Below the pieces are notes generated by a model. That model saw only the letters and a program-made list of their open reading frames with translations, did not search any database and was not told where the DNA came from. Made by a program: the position numbers and the translations under genes. This document shows, in pieces, positions 54,097-64,000 of a DNA stretch of 64,000 nucleotides. The stretch covers positions 62,001 to 126,000 of the forward strand of contig NZ_JOIU01000015.1 in the NCBI RefSeq assembly GCF_000720135.1. The letters run 5' to 3'. This DNA is from Streptomyces sp. NRRL S-1022 (GTDB lineage: Bacteria > Actinomycetota > Actinomycetes > Streptomycetales > Streptomycetaceae). The first letter of the stretch is position 1, and each line of letters starts with the position of its first letter.

Positions 54097-55035
54097 CTAC
54101 TGCTGTTCGGCGGTGGCGGGGGCGTCGGCCGACGGGGTGACCGTGACGGTCACCGTCGGTGTCGGGACCGGTTTCGGCCGGGCGGGGAGCACGGTGTCCC
54201 GCGGGTCCTTCTTCGGCGCCTCGACGACCACGCCGACGATGTCGAGCTTGGTGAAGCTGACGTACGGGGTGACGTAGAGGGTGCGGGTCAGGCCGCCGCC
54301 GGACGGGTCCACGCGGGAGACCACGCCGACCGGGACGCCGGGCACGAAGGGCTTGTCGGCCTGCGAGCCGAACGTGACGAGCCGGTCGCCCTTCTTCACC
54401 TCCGCCTTGCCGTTGAGCAGTTCGACGCGCAGCGGGCGGTCGCCCTGGCCGGAGGCGAAGCCCAGTTCGTCGCCGGCCTCCATGCGGGTGCCGACGGTGA
54501 AGTCGGGGTCGTTGGCGAGCAGCACGGTGGAGGTGCCGGGGCCGACGGTGGTGACCCGGCCGACCAGGCCGTCGCCGTTGAGGACGGTCATGTCCCGCCG
54601 GATGCCGTCGTCGGCGCCGGCGTCGATGGTGATGGTCCAGGAGAAGCCCTGGGCCGAGCCGATGGCGATGACCTGGGCGCCCTTGATGCCGTACTGCCCC
54701 TCGCCGGCGACCTTCAGCAGCTTGTCCAGCTGCTTGAGGCGGCTGCGGTTGCGGTCGTCGCTGCCGAGCTTGGCCTTGAGGGCCGCGTTCTCCTTCTCCA
54801 GCGTGGCGAGCCGGTCGTGCCGGCTGCCGGAGTCACGGACCGCGGAGACGGCGTCGCCGACCGGGTCGACCGCGGAGGACAGCCCGTCCTCGACCGGGCC
54901 GAACACCGCCGCGGCGGCGTGCCGGGCGCCGTCGACCGGGGAGTTGCGGCCTCCCCGGATGTCCACCGTGATCAGCGCGAACGCGATGGCGACCAGCAGG
55001 ACCAGGAGCAGCCGGCTCTCTTTCGTGTCCCTCAC
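54097..55035 (-). CDS. mreC: Rod shape-determining protein MreC
   Basis: 312 residues. One N-terminal membrane helix (RLLLVLLVAIAFALITVDI), a short coiled coil (LATLEKENAALKAKL), then the periplasmic beta-domain (GTSTVLLANDPDFTVGTRME, GLVGRVTTVGPG) and a Pro/Thr-rich C-terminal tail. Scaffolds the wall-synthesis complex outside the membrane. It lies 165 bp after mreB with a hairpin between, then couples closely with mreD. Confidence 0.94.
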   Translation of the reverse strand: MRDTKESRLLLVLLVAIAFALITVDIRGGRNSPVDGARHAAAAVFGPVEDGLSSAVDPVGDAVSAVRDSGSRHDRLATLEKENAALKAKLGSDDRNRSRLKQLDKLLKVAGEGQYGIKGAQVIAIGSAQGFSWTITIDAGADDGIRRDMTVLNGDGLVGRVTTVGPGTSTVLLANDPDFTVGTRMEAGDELGFASGQGDRPLRVELLNGKAEVKKGDRLVTFGSQADKPFVPGVPVGVVSRVDPSGGGLTRTLYVTPYVSFTKLDIVGVVVEAPKKDPRDTVLPARPKPVPTPTVTVTVTPSADAPATAEQQ

Positions 55036-55151
55036 GTGCGGCGGCCGTGCCCTTCCTCAAGTAGGAATGCGTCGGACTCCTGGAGAACGCGCATGCTGCG
55101 GCGCAATCCAAGAGGCCCATTCGTGGGAGCTTATGCCTCTATATCAACGAT

Positions 55152-55185
55152 CCGCCGCACGAGAGGAGAACGTCTCGTACGGCGG
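55152..55185 (-). terminator. Hairpin between mreB and mreC
   Basis: CCGCCGCACGAGA / TCTCGTACGGCGG pairs over 12 of 13 positions around an eight-base loop, 15 bases past the mreB stop. It probably lowers read-through from mreB into mreCD and suggests a separate mreC promoter at about 55040-55140. Confidence 0.55.
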
Positions 55186-55200
55186 AATCGAAGAGTTGCG

Positions 55201-56220
55201 TCATCTGCGCGGCTGGGCGTCCAGGACCTGCTGCAGCGCCTCGAACTCCTCGACGCACTTGCCGGAGCCGAGTGCGACGCTGTCCAGCGGGTCCTCGGCG
55301 ATGTGGATCGGCATGCCGGTCTCCCGCCGCAGCCGCTCGTCGAGCCCGCGCAGCAGGGCGCCGCCGCCGGTCAGAACGATTCCCCGGTCCATGATGTCGC
55401 CGGACAGCTCCGGCGGGCACTTGTCGAGGGTGGTCTTCACCGCGTCCACGATCGCGTTGACCGGCTCCTCGATCGCCTTGCGCACCTCGGCCGCCGAGAT
55501 GACGACGGTCTTGGGCAGCCCGGACACCAGGTCCCGGCCGCGCACTTCGGTGTGCTCGTCGGTGTCGAGGTCGTACGCCGAACCGATCGTGATCTTGATC
55601 TGCTCGGCCGTGCGCTCACCCAGCAGGAGGCTGTACTCCTTCTTGATGTACTGGATGATCGCGTTGTCCAGTTCGTCTCCGGCGACGCGGATGGACTGGG
55701 CGGTGACGATGCCGCCGAGCGAGATGACCGCGACCTCGGTGGTGCCGCCGCCGATGTCCACCACCATGTTGCCCGTGGCCTCGTGGACCGGCAGACCGGA
55801 GCCGATGGCGGCGGCCATGGGCTCCTCGATGATGTGCACCTGGCGGGCGCCGGCCTGGGAGGACGCCTCGATGACCGCGCGGCGCTCGACGCCCGTGATG
55901 CCGGAGGGCACACAGACGACGACCCGCGGCCGGGCGAGATAGCGCCGCTTGTGGATCTTGAGGATGAAGTAGCGGAGCATCCGCTCGGTGATCTCGAAGT
56001 CGGCGATCACGCCGTCCTTCAGCGGGCGGACGGCCACGATGTTGCCCGGCGTCCGGCCGATCATCTTCTTCGCTTCGGCACCGACCGCGAGGATCCCACC
56101 CGTGTTGGTGTTGATCGCCACGACGGACGGCTCGTTCAGTACGATCCCGCGACCCCTGACGTACACCAGCGTGTTGGCGGTCCCGAGGTCGACAGCCATG
56201 TCACGGCCGATGAACGACAT
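55201..56220 (-). CDS. mreB: Actin-like protein MreB
   Basis: 339 residues from ATG 56220 ([20 protein letters not shown]), which has GGGGAA five bases upstream; ATG 56232 gives four more residues. Actin-fold motifs: phosphate 1 [29 protein letters not shown], adenosine loop [13 protein letters not shown]. Forms ATP-dependent filaments. In Streptomyces MreB serves spore-wall thickening rather than vegetative elongation. First gene of the mreBCD-pbp2-rodA cluster. Confidence 0.96.
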   Translation of the reverse strand: MSFIGRDMAVDLGTANTLVYVRGRGIVLNEPSVVAINTNTGGILAVGAEAKKMIGRTPGNIVAVRPLKDGVIADFEITERMLRYFILKIHKRRYLARPRVVVCVPSGITGVERRAVIEASSQAGARQVHIIEEPMAAAIGSGLPVHEATGNMVVDIGGGTTEVAVISLGGIVTAQSIRVAGDELDNAIIQYIKKEYSLLLGERTAEQIKITIGSAYDLDTDEHTEVRGRDLVSGLPKTVVISAAEVRKAIEEPVNAIVDAVKTTLDKCPPELSGDIMDRGIVLTGGGALLRGLDERLRRETGMPIHIAEDPLDSVALGSGKCVEEFEALQQVLDAQPRR

Positions 56221-56491
56221 TGAGTTCCCCATCCGGATTCATCTGGCCTTCCCGAGCTTTTGAGGGCATGTCAGGTAGGCGAGGCGGGTGCTGTGACGTG
56301 AAGGCTTCCATCGTAAACGCGCCTGCACGAACACTGCGCGAGGGTCTCCGCCATTGTCACCAGATGGCGTGCCGCCTCGCTTGTGGAGACGGGCGTTCGG
56401 GGACGCTCGTTCCCTCGATCGCCGGTACTCATGCCAGAAAAGCCGAGGTCCGGGGGGTACTCCCCCGAACCCTCCACCGCGGCAGGGGGCC

Positions 56492-56905
56492 TTACGCGCG
56501 GCCCGGGAAGAAGATCTTCACCTCGCGCTCGGCGGACTCCTCGGAGTCGGAGGCGTGGATCAGGTTCTCGCGCACGATCACGCCGTAGTCACCGCGGATC
56601 GAACCGGGCGCGGCGGCGATCGGGTCGGTGGGGCCGGCCAGCGCGCGCACGCCCTCGACGACCCGCTCGCCCTCGACGATCATCGCCACGACCGGGCCGG
56701 AGGACATGAACTCCACCAGCGGCTCGTAGAAGGGCTTGCCCTTGTGCTCGCCGTAGTGCTGCTCCAGCGTGTCCTGGTCCAGGGTGCGCAGCTCCAGCGC
56801 GGTGATCTGCCAGCCGGCCTTGCGCTCGATACGGCTGATGATCTCGCCGGTCAGGCCACGACGGACGGCGTCGGGCTTGAGGAGGACGAGGGTGCGCTGG
56901 CTCAC
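56492..56905 (-). CDS. ndk: Nucleoside diphosphate kinase
   Basis: 137 residues, standard length. SQRTLVLLKPDAVRRGLTGE at the start; the catalytic histidine is in NLIHASDS. Transfers gamma-phosphate between nucleotides. GTG at 56905 with AAGGAG upstream. The 259-bp gap to mreB (56233-56491) contains the mreB promoter region and no other gene that I can support. Confidence 0.97.
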   Translation of the reverse strand: MSQRTLVLLKPDAVRRGLTGEIISRIERKAGWQITALELRTLDQDTLEQHYGEHKGKPFYEPLVEFMSSGPVVAMIVEGERVVEGVRALAGPTDPIAAAPGSIRGDYGVIVRENLIHASDSEESAEREVKIFFPGRA

Positions 56906-56970
56906 GAGGGGCTCCTTACACGACTTACGGGTGCGGTGGGACGAGGTTACAGGGCGTGTCGGGGCCCTGG

Positions 56971-57333
56971 TCACGCAGCGTCAGCCGGGGAGGAGGAGGA
57001 CTGGGCCTGGGCGGCGAATCTCGCCTTCGCCTCGTCCACCTTTCGCCCGAAGTGCACCGAAGCCCACCACAGCGCCGCGAACACCGCGCCCATGAAGTAC
57101 ATGGTCGGGACGAAGATTCCGGAGGCGATCAGGGCGATCTGCAGGGCCCAGCCGAGGGCCACCCCGCCGGGCCGGGTCACCATGCCGCACAGCAGCACGC
57201 ACAGCAGCATGGCGATACCGCTGACCAGCCACACGGTGGACGTGGACAGGTCCGGTTCCTTCATCGCGACGAGTCCGGCGAAGCCGATGACGAAGAACTC
57301 GCCGATCAGGGTCGATGCACAGAGCGTACGCAT
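56971..57333 (-). CDS. DUF4233 membrane protein
   Basis: 120 residues, four hydrophobic helices (EFFVIGFAGLVAM, WLVSGIAMLLCVLLCGMV, ALQIALIASGIFVPTMYFMGA, VFAALWWASVHFGRKVDEAK). Always placed after folC in actinobacteria; function unknown. ATG at 57333, nine bases after the folC stop. Confidence 0.9.
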   Translation of the reverse strand: MRTLCASTLIGEFFVIGFAGLVAMKEPDLSTSTVWLVSGIAMLLCVLLCGMVTRPGGVALGWALQIALIASGIFVPTMYFMGAVFAALWWASVHFGRKVDEAKARFAAQAQSSSSPADAA

Positions 57334-57342
57334 CCTCGACTC

Positions 57343-58857
57343 TCAGCCCTTCCCCAGCAGCAGCCGGGCCTCGCCGACCGTGATGACCGAACCGGTGACC
57401 AGCACCCCGCCGCCGGCGAACTCGCCCTCCTCCTCGGCCAGCGTGATCGCGGCCTCCAGGGCGTCCGGCAGCCGCGGCTCGACCTGCACCCGCTCGTCGC
57501 CGAACACCTCGACGGCGATCGCGGCGAGCTCGTCGGCGTCCATGGCGCGGTGGCTGGAGTTCTGTGTGACGACGACCTCGGCGAAGATCGGCTCGAAGGC
57601 CTCCAGCACCCCGCGCACGTTCTTGTCGCCGCTCGCGCCGACGACCCCGATCAGCCGGGTGAAGTCGAACGCCTCCCGCACGGCCTCGGCGGTGGCCTCC
57701 GCGCCCGCCGGGTTGTGCGCGGCGTCCAGCACGACGGTGGGAGAGCGCCGTACGACCTCCAGCCGGCCCGGGGACGACACGGCCGCGAACGCCTTGCGCA
57801 CGGTGTCGATGTCCAGCGGTTCCGCGCGCTGCGCGCCCACGCCGAAGAACGCCTCCACCGCGGCGAGCGCGACGGCCGCGTTGTGCGCCTGGTGTCCGCC
57901 GTGCAGCGGCAGGTACACCTCGGGGTACTCGCCGCCGAGGCCGCGCAGCGTGAGCAGCTGCCCGCCGACGGCGACCTGCCGGGCGACGACCCCGAACTCC
58001 AGGCCCTCGCGGGCCACGGTCGCGTCCACCTCGACGGCCTTCTTCAGCAGCACCTGCGCCGCGTCCACCGGCTGCTGGGCCAGGATGACGGTCGCGTCCT
58101 GCTTGATGATGCCGCTCTTCTCGCCGGCGATCTCCGCGGTCGTCTCGCCGAGCCGGTCGGTGTGGTCGAGGTCGATGGGGGTCACGACGGCGACGTCGCC
58201 GTCGATCACGTTCGTGGCGTCCCAGGAGCCGCCCATGCCGACCTCGACGACGGCGACGTCCACGGGGGCGTCCGCGAAGGCCGCGTACGCCATGCCGGTG
58301 AGCACCTCGAAGAAGGACAGCCGGTACTCCTGCTGCCCGTCGATCATCTCGACGTACGGCTTGACGTCCTGGTACGTCTCGACGAACCGCTCGGCGGAGA
58401 TCGGGGCGCCGTCCAGGCTGATCCGCTCGGTGATCGACTGCACGTGCGGGCTGGTGTAGCGGCCGGTGCGCAGCTCGAAGGCGCCGAGCAGGGCCTCGAT
58501 CATGCGGGCGGTGGAGGTCTTGCCGTTCGTGCCCGTGATGTGGATCGAGGGGTACGAGCGCTGGGGCTCGCCGAGCACGTCCATCAGCGCTGAGATCCTG
58601 CTGACCGAGGGCTCCAGCTTGGTCTCGCCCCAGCGCGTGGCCAGCTCCGCCTCGACCTCGCGCAGGGCCCTGTCGGCCTCGGGGTCCTCCGGGCGCCCGG
58701 GGACGTCGGCCTGCGGCGGGCCGCCCTGCGTGCGCAGGGTGCGGCTGCCGGCCTCGATCACCGCGAGGTCGGGGTCGCGGGTGGTCTCCGCTTCGATGAT
58801 CTCTTCGAAGCTGTCGAGGGGATCGGGGGTGTCGCTGGTGCCAGGCGCTTCGCTCAC
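57343..58857 (-). CDS. folC: Folylpolyglutamate / dihydrofolate synthase
   Basis: 504 residues. Mur-ligase-like ATPase with HITGTNGKTSTARMIEALL (P-loop), PHVQSITERI, VVEVGMGGSWDATN and LDAAHNPAGA. Adds glutamate to folates and, as bifunctional enzyme, makes dihydrofolate from dihydropteroate. About 85 acidic N-terminal residues precede the core, longer than in E. coli. GTG at 58857. Confidence 0.95.
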   Translation of the reverse strand: MSEAPGTSDTPDPLDSFEEIIEAETTRDPDLAVIEAGSRTLRTQGGPPQADVPGRPEDPEADRALREVEAELATRWGETKLEPSVSRISALMDVLGEPQRSYPSIHITGTNGKTSTARMIEALLGAFELRTGRYTSPHVQSITERISLDGAPISAERFVETYQDVKPYVEMIDGQQEYRLSFFEVLTGMAYAAFADAPVDVAVVEVGMGGSWDATNVIDGDVAVVTPIDLDHTDRLGETTAEIAGEKSGIIKQDATVILAQQPVDAAQVLLKKAVEVDATVAREGLEFGVVARQVAVGGQLLTLRGLGGEYPEVYLPLHGGHQAHNAAVALAAVEAFFGVGAQRAEPLDIDTVRKAFAAVSSPGRLEVVRRSPTVVLDAAHNPAGAEATAEAVREAFDFTRLIGVVGASGDKNVRGVLEAFEPIFAEVVVTQNSSHRAMDADELAAIAVEVFGDERVQVEPRLPDALEAAITLAEEEGEFAGGGVLVTGSVITVGEARLLLGKG

Positions 58858-59007
58858 GAGGCCCAGTCTACGGAGCGGTTGGCTGCGGCGCGGCGCCGGT
58901 ATGGGATGGCTTGTCTCGTCGGCCGGGTGTGCGTGCGTCGTGACTCGTCGCGCCCGCGCGGCTGAGCCGCAGAGCGATACGGCCCCGCGCCCCCGACGGG
59001 GTACGCC

Positions 59008-59042
59008 GAAGGCCCCGGCGCCTCACCGGCACCGGGGCCTTC
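59008..59042 (-). terminator. Terminator hairpin after valS
   Basis: 11-bp stem GAAGGCCCCGG / CCGGGGCCTTC with a 13-base loop, 16 bases past the stop. Confidence 0.7.
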
Positions 59043-59058
59043 ACCTGCGGACGACCGG

Positions 59059-61683
59059 CTACGCCTGCGGCAGGCGGTCCAGCTGGGCGGTGATGCGGGT
59101 GATGTCCTCCTCCGCCTTGGCCAGGCGGGTGCGGATCTTGTCCACCACGTTCTCCGGCGCCTTCGCCAGGAACGCCTCGTTGCCGAGCTTGGCCGTGGCC
59201 TGGGCCTTCTCCTTCTCCGCGGCGGCGAGGTCCTTCGCGAGGCGCTTGCGCTCCGCGGCGACGTCGATCGTGCCGGAGAGGTCGAGGGCCACCTCGGCGC
59301 CCGCCACCGGCAGGGTGGCCGTGGCGGTGAAGGAGTCGCCCTCGGGCTGGAGCCGGAGCAGCTGGCGGATGGCCGCCTCGTGCGGGGCGAGGGCCGTGCC
59401 GTCGAGCGTCAGGCGGGCCGGAACCCGCTGGCCCGGCTGGAGACCCTGGTCGGCGCGGAAACGGCGGACCTCGGTGATGACCGACTGGAGGGTGGAGATC
59501 TCCTGCTCGGCCGCCTGGTCACGGAAGCCGCTGTCGGTCGGCCAGTCCGCGATGACGACCGACTCGCCGCCGGTCAGGGTGGTCCAGAGGGTCTCCGTGA
59601 CGAACGGGACCACCGGGTGCAGCAGCTTGAGCGTGACGTCGAGGACCTCGCCGAGGACCCGCTGGGAGACCTCGGCCGGCTCGCCGCCCGCCTGGAAGAC
59701 GGTCTTGGACAGCTCGACGTACCAGTCGAAGACCTCGTCCCACGCGAAGTGGAAGAGGGCGTCGGAGAGCTTGGCGAACTGGTAGTCCTCGTAGTACGCG
59801 TCGACCTCGGCGACCACCGAGTTGAGCCGGGAGAGGATCCAGCGGTCGGTCGCCGACATCGCCGACCGGTCCGGCAGCGGGCCCTCGACCGTCGCGCCGT
59901 TCATCAGCGCGAAGCGGGTCGCGTTCCAGATCTTGTTGGCGAAGTTGCGCGAGCCCTGGACCCAGTCCTCGCCGATCGGGACGTCGACGCCGGGGTTGGC
60001 GCCGCGGGCCAGGGTGAAGCGCAGGGCGTCGGAGCCGTACTTGTCCATCCAGTCCAGCGGGTTGACCGCGTTGCCGAAGGACTTCGACATCTTCTTGCCG
60101 AACTGGTCGCGGACCATGCCGTGCAGGGCGATGGTGTGGAACGGCGGGGTGCCGTCCATCGCGTACAGGCCGAACATCATCATCCGGGCGACCCAGAAGA
60201 AGAGGATGTCGTAGCCGGTGACCAGGACGGAGTTCGGGTAGAACTTCGCGAGCGACTCGGTCTGCTCGGGCCAGCCGAGGGTGGAGAACGGCCACAGGCC
60301 GGAGGAGAACCAGGTGTCGAGGACGTCGGTGTCCTGGTGCCAGCCCTCGCCGGCCGGCGGCTCCTCGTCGGGGCCGACGCAGACGACCTCGCCGTTCGGG
60401 CCGTACCAGACGGGGATGCGGTGGCCCCACCACAGCTGGCGCGAGATGCACCAGTCGTGGAGGTTGTCGACCCAGTCGAAGTACCGCTTCTCCATCTCCT
60501 GCGGGTGGATCTTGACGCGGCCGTCGCGGACGGCGTCGCCGGCGGCCTTGGCCAGCGGGCCGACCTTGACCCACCACTGCATGGACAGGCGCGGCTCGAT
60601 GGTGGTCTTGCAGCGCGAGCAGTGGCCGACGGAGTGGGCGTAGGGCCGCTTCTCGGCGACGATCCGGCCCTCGGCGCGCAGCGCGGCGACGATCGCCGAG
60701 CGGGCCTCCAGACGGTCCATGCCCTGGAAGGGGCCGTGGACGGTGATGACGGCGTGCTCGTCCATCACGGTGATGGACGGCAGGTCGTGGCGCTGGCCGA
60801 TCTCGAAGTCGTTCGGGTCGTGGGCCGGGGTGACCTTGACGGCGCCGGTGCCGAACTCGGGGTCGACGTGGGTGTCCGCGACGACCGGGATGGAGCGGTC
60901 GGTGAGCGGGAGGCGGATGAGCTTGCCGACGAGGTGCTGGTAGCGCTCGTCGTCGGGGTGCACGGCGACGGCGGTGTCACCGAGCATCGTCTCGGCGCGG
61001 GTGGTGGCGACGACGATCGACTCGTCCCCGTCGCCGTAGCGCATGGAGACCAGCTCGCCGTCGTCGTCCTGGTACTCGACCTCGATGTCCGAGATCGCCG
61101 TCAGACAGCGCGGGCACCAGTTGATGATGCGCTCGGCGCGGTAGATCAGCTCGTCGTCGTAGAGCTTCTTGAAGATGGTCTGGACGGCCTGGGACAGGCC
61201 CTCGTCCATGGTGAAGCGCTCACGCGACCAGGCGACACCGTCGCCGAGGCGGCGCATCTGGCCGGAGATCTGCCCGCCGGACTCGGCCTTCCACTGCCAG
61301 ACCCGCTCGACGAAGGCCTCCCGGCCCAGGTCGTGCCGGGACTTGCCCTCCTTGCCGAGCTCGCGCTCGACGACGTTCTGCGTGGCGATGCCGGCGTGGT
61401 CCATGCCGGGCTGCCACAGCGTCTCGTAGCCCTGCATGCGCTTGCGGCGGGTCAGGGCGTCGATGAGGGTGTGCTCGAAGGCGTGCCCGAGGTGCAGGCT
61501 GCCGGTGACGTTCGGCGGCGGGATGACGATCGTGTACGGCGGCTTGTCGCTCTTCGCGTCCGCCTCGAAGTAACCGCGCTCTACCCAGCGCTCGTACAGC
61601 GGCCCCTCTACATCGGCCGGCGCGTACTGGGTCGGCAGTTCGGTGTCGGGCGCGGGTGGCTGCTGCTGAGCGTTCTCGGTCAC
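59059..61683 (-). CDS. valS: Valyl-tRNA synthetase
   Basis: 874 residues. Class I signature [17 protein letters not shown] near residues 54-70, second signature KKMSKSFGN near 530, editing domain between, and the C-terminal coiled-coil arm ([19 protein letters not shown]) typical of ValRS. GTG at 61683 has no ribosome site, but TAAACT stands seven bases upstream, so a leaderless mRNA is likely. An in-frame extension across the divergent gene is rejected. No T-box is seen. Confidence 0.96.
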   Translation of the reverse strand: MTENAQQQPPAPDTELPTQYAPADVEGPLYERWVERGYFEADAKSDKPPYTIVIPPPNVTGSLHLGHAFEHTLIDALTRRKRMQGYETLWQPGMDHAGIATQNVVERELGKEGKSRHDLGREAFVERVWQWKAESGGQISGQMRRLGDGVAWSRERFTMDEGLSQAVQTIFKKLYDDELIYRAERIINWCPRCLTAISDIEVEYQDDDGELVSMRYGDGDESIVVATTRAETMLGDTAVAVHPDDERYQHLVGKLIRLPLTDRSIPVVADTHVDPEFGTGAVKVTPAHDPNDFEIGQRHDLPSITVMDEHAVITVHGPFQGMDRLEARSAIVAALRAEGRIVAEKRPYAHSVGHCSRCKTTIEPRLSMQWWVKVGPLAKAAGDAVRDGRVKIHPQEMEKRYFDWVDNLHDWCISRQLWWGHRIPVWYGPNGEVVCVGPDEEPPAGEGWHQDTDVLDTWFSSGLWPFSTLGWPEQTESLAKFYPNSVLVTGYDILFFWVARMMMFGLYAMDGTPPFHTIALHGMVRDQFGKKMSKSFGNAVNPLDWMDKYGSDALRFTLARGANPGVDVPIGEDWVQGSRNFANKIWNATRFALMNGATVEGPLPDRSAMSATDRWILSRLNSVVAEVDAYYEDYQFAKLSDALFHFAWDEVFDWYVELSKTVFQAGGEPAEVSQRVLGEVLDVTLKLLHPVVPFVTETLWTTLTGGESVVIADWPTDSGFRDQAAEQEISTLQSVITEVRRFRADQGLQPGQRVPARLTLDGTALAPHEAAIRQLLRLQPEGDSFTATATLPVAGAEVALDLSGTIDVAAERKRLAKDLAAAEKEKAQATAKLGNEAFLAKAPENVVDKIRTRLAKAEEDITRITAQLDRLPQA

Positions 61684-61690
61684 GGGGGTC

Positions 61691-61696
61691 AGTTTA
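61691..61696 (-). promoter_or_regulatory. Putative -10 of valS (leaderless)
   Basis: TAAACT on the minus strand followed by GACCCCC and the GTG start. The -35 region is not clear. Confidence 0.45.
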
Positions 61697-61821
61697 GAGG
61701 TGTCACGGGGTGGTCCCGAAACGCGTTTGTTCTGTAACGGTGCGACCCCCGGTGCCGTGCGTTTCCGGTCCCTGGGCCAGGATGTCAGGAACACATAAGG
61801 CATCTGGAGGGGAAGCCGAGA

Positions 61822-62784
61822 ATGAGCAACAACCAGCCGGGCCCGTACGGCCAGCAGCCCCCGCAGCCGGGGCAGCCGGGGCCGTACGGCCAGCCGGGGC
61901 AGCCGGGGCAGCCGGGCCCCTACGGCCAGCAGCCGCAGGCTCCGCAGCCCGGCTACGGCTACCCCCAGCAGCCCCCGCCGCCGCCCCAGCCGGGGTACGG
62001 CTACCCGCAGCAGGGCGCGCCCCAGCAGCCCGCCCCGTACGGCCAGCAGCCGAACCCCTACGGCCAGCAGCAGCCGTACGGCATGCCGCAGGCTCCGCAG
62101 CCGGCCGGGGGGAAGAAGAAGACGGGCCTGATCCTCGGCGCGGTGGCCGTGGTCGCCGTCGTGGCGGTGGGCGCGTACTTCGCCCTCAGCGGTGGCAGCG
62201 GCAGCAGCGGCGTCGCGGACGACGGCCCGCACAAGCTGACCACTCCGGCGACGGTGCTGTCCGAGTACAAGAAGAAGGACGGCAAGGGCGACACGCTGTC
62301 GGAGACGGATCTGAAGGACGCCGAGAAGTGGGGCGTGCACGATCCGAAGGACGTCAGCGCGGAGTACAAGTCCGGGGACCAGGACAACCCGCTGAGCCAG
62401 AAGGGGATCAACTTCGGCGGGGTGTACGGCACCATCGACGACCCCGAGAAGGCCGTCGACGCGATGTTCGCGTACTTCAAGAGCGAGTCGCAGAAGAGCG
62501 GCGACAGCGAGGACTTCGCGCTGAAGGGCGAGCCGAAGGCGTACGAGCCGGCCGGGCTCGACGGCGCGGTCCTCAAGTGCCAGCAGGCCAGCGCCCCCAC
62601 CGGTGCGAGCAGCGGCGGCCCGAAGCAGGTGACGATGACCCTCTGCGTCTGGGGTGACCACAGCACCCTCGGCCTGGTCATGCCGATGGACATCGCCAAT
62701 CTCGCCGCGGGCCGCAGCAGCGACCCGGCGGCGGACGCCGAGCTGACCGCGAAGTTCCGCGCGGAGGTCCGCGTCAAGGCCTGA
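61822..62784 (+). CDS. Membrane-anchored protein with Pro/Gly/Gln/Tyr-rich N-terminus
   Basis: 320 residues. Residues 1-~93 are low-complexity [16 protein letters not shown] units, probably disordered in the cytoplasm. One transmembrane helix ([21 protein letters not shown]) lies near 98-118 after a KKK stop signal. An extracytoplasmic domain of ~200 residues follows with two cysteines (LKCQQ, TLCVW). The domain is not recognised. ATG at 61822 has GGAGGGGAAG upstream. Divergent from valS. Confidence 0.8.
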   Translation: MSNNQPGPYGQQPPQPGQPGPYGQPGQPGQPGPYGQQPQAPQPGYGYPQQPPPPPQPGYGYPQQGAPQQPAPYGQQPNPYGQQQPYGMPQAPQPAGGKKKTGLILGAVAVVAVVAVGAYFALSGGSGSSGVADDGPHKLTTPATVLSEYKKKDGKGDTLSETDLKDAEKWGVHDPKDVSAEYKSGDQDNPLSQKGINFGGVYGTIDDPEKAVDAMFAYFKSESQKSGDSEDFALKGEPKAYEPAGLDGAVLKCQQASAPTGASSGGPKQVTMTLCVWGDHSTLGLVMPMDIANLAAGRSSDPAADAELTAKFRAEVRVKA

Positions 62785-62800
62785 CGCGCAGCGGCAACGG

Positions 62801-62834
62801 CGAAGGGCCCCGGTCGGTCGACCGGGGCCCTTCG
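62801..62834. terminator. Bidirectional terminator between convergent genes
   Basis: Perfect 16-bp stem CGAAGGGCCCCGGTCG / CGACCGGGGCCCTTCG with a two-base centre, between the 61822 gene and clpX. Confidence 0.85.
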
Positions 62835-62848
62835 CACACCGCTTGCGG

Positions 62849-64000
62849 CTACGCCGTCTTCTGCTCCCCCGAGCCCCGCCCGCGGGCGTCCCTCGGGATC
62901 AGGGTGGGGTTGACGTTGGAGAGGACCACGTCGGCGGTGATGACCACCCGGGCGACGTCCTTGCGGGACGGGACCTCGTACATCACGCCCTGGAGGACCT
63001 CCTCCATGATGGCGCGCAGGCCGCGGGCGCCGGTCTGGCGGAGGATGGCCTGGTCGGCGATGGCCTCCAGGGCCTCGCGCTCGAAGTCCAGCTCGACGCC
63101 GTCGAGTTCGAAGAGGCGCTGGTACTGCTTGACCAGGGCGTTGCGGGGCTCGACCAGGATCTTGAGCAGGGCCTCGCGGTCCAGGTTGTGGACGCTCGTG
63201 ATCACGGGCAGACGGCCGATGAACTCGGGGATCATGCCGAACTTGACCAGGTCCTCCGGCATGACGTCCTCGAAGACGTCCTTGGCCTCCAGCTCGCGCT
63301 TGGACAGGATCGTCGCGCCGAAGCCGATGCCCTTGGCGCCGGCCCGGGCCTCGATGATCTTCTCCAGGCCCGCGAAGGCACCGCCCACGATGAACAGGAC
63401 GTTCGTCGTGTCGATCTGGATGAACTCCTGGTGGGGGTGCTTGCGGCCGCCCTGGGGCGGGACCGAGGCCGTGGTCCCCTCAAGGATCTTCAGCAGGGCC
63501 TGCTGCACGCCCTCGCCCGAGACGTCACGGGTGATCGACGGGTTCTCGCTCTTGCGGGCGACCTTGTCGATCTCGTCGATGTAGATGATCCCGGTCTCGG
63601 CCTTCTTGACGTCGTAGTCCGCCGCCTGGATCAGCTTCAGCAGGATGTTCTCGACGTCCTCGCCGACGTACCCCGCCTCGGTGAGCGCCGTCGCGTCGGC
63701 GATCGCGAAGGGGACGTTCAGCATCCGGGCCAGCGTCTGCGCGAGCAGCGTCTTGCCGGAGCCCGTGGGGCCGAGCAGGAGGATGTTGGACTTCGCCAGC
63801 TCGATGGCGTCGTCACGGCCGCTCGCGCCGCCGTTCTCGCCCGCCTGGACCCGCTTGTAGTGGTTGTACACCGCGACGGAGAGCGCCTTCTTGGCGGCCT
63901 CCTGGCCGACCACGTAGCCCTCGAGGAACTCGTAGATCTCGCGGGGCTTGGGCAGCTCCTCCCAGCGCACCTCGCTGGTCTCCGCGAGTTCCTCCTCGAT
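62849..64000 (-). CDS. clpX: ATP-dependent Clp protease ATP-binding subunit ClpX (5' end outside window)
   Basis: 384 residues visible; the frame is open to the right edge, so the N-terminal zinc-binding domain (~45 residues) is outside. AAA+ core: Walker [12 protein letters not shown], Walker [16 protein letters not shown]/sensor regions, the pore loop GYVGEDVEN and the sub-domain [14 protein letters not shown]. Unfolds substrates and feeds ClpP. The start codon is not in this window; internal GTG at 63970 is not the start. Confidence 0.97.
   Translation of the reverse strand: MEEELAETSEVRWEELPKPREIYEFLEGYVVGQEAAKKALSVAVYNHYKRVQAGENGGASGRDDAIELAKSNILLLGPTGSGKTLLAQTLARMLNVPFAIADATALTEAGYVGEDVENILLKLIQAADYDVKKAETGIIYIDEIDKVARKSENPSITRDVSGEGVQQALLKILEGTTASVPPQGGRKHPHQEFIQIDTTNVLFIVGGAFAGLEKIIEARAGAKGIGFGATILSKRELEAKDVFEDVMPEDLVKFGMIPEFIGRLPVITSVHNLDREALLKILVEPRNALVKQYQRLFELDGVELDFEREALEAIADQAILRQTGARGLRAIMEEVLQGVMYEVPSRKDVARVVITADVVLSNVNPTLIPRDARGRGSGEQKTA

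Noticed and set aside
61684..62661. N-terminal extension of valS to 62661
   Set aside because: It would overlap the divergent 61822 gene and give a protein far longer than the 874-residue norm.

Overview
This is high-GC actinobacterial DNA, almost certainly a Streptomyces chromosome core. GC-rich third positions, many GTG starts, AGGAGG-type ribosome sites, and the gene order leuS, rsfS, LCP, nadD, proA, proB, obg, rpmA, rplU, rne, mre cluster, ndk, folC, valS, clpX all point there. From memory the order follows S. coelicolor SCO2571 to SCO2617; I could not check this by search.

Left part (0-22 kb). leuS sits behind a leader peptide with three Leu codons and an intrinsic terminator, the layout of an attenuator. 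A two-gene redox unit follows (ferric-reductase-like membrane protein plus NuoF/ferredoxin-like protein). Two identical tRNA-Ala(GGC) genes bracket a 4.4-kb stretch with a GT87 glycosyltransferase, two small zinc-ribbon proteins, and a divergent MFS exporter/XRE regulator pair. Next come a histidine phosphatase, rsfS, an unusual LCP protein, nadD, two 54-residue membrane proteins, an M48 peptidase, two membrane proteins sharing an N-terminal motif (SCO2583/SCO2584 type), and proA and proB.

Wall-polymer block (22-31 kb). Between proB and obg lie a pyruvyltransferase-like protein, a GT2 glycosyltransferase, a TagF-like polymerase and a cytidylyltransferase-reductase fusion of CDP-ribitol-synthase type, followed by a Tat-exported PhoD phosphatase. 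Together they look like a teichoic-acid-like glycopolymer locus. The LCP protein upstream and the mreBCD-pbp2-rodA cluster downstream (49.8-56.2 kb) make much of the window a cell-envelope and spore-wall region.

Middle (31-46 kb). obg, rpmA, rplU and a large RNase E/G with repeated basic arms are followed by a TIGR03936 gene and a membrane protein built of seven repeats. An accessory stretch (40.5-46 kb) then holds membrane proteins, a small secreted Cys-pair peptide and a coiled-coil/Mrr-nuclease/TerD fusion that could be a stress or anti-phage effector. This stretch separates the TIGR03936 gene from its usual radical-SAM partner TIGR03960.

Right part (46-64 kb). TIGR03960, a CYTH-CHAD protein, rodA (sfr), pbp2, mreD, mreC, mreB, ndk, a DUF4233 protein, folC, valS (probably leaderless), a Pro/Gly/Gln/Tyr-rich membrane-anchored protein, and clpX, which runs off the right edge without its N-terminus. 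Most operon ends carry strong GC-rich hairpins. I saw no CRISPR array, insertion sequence or rRNA.
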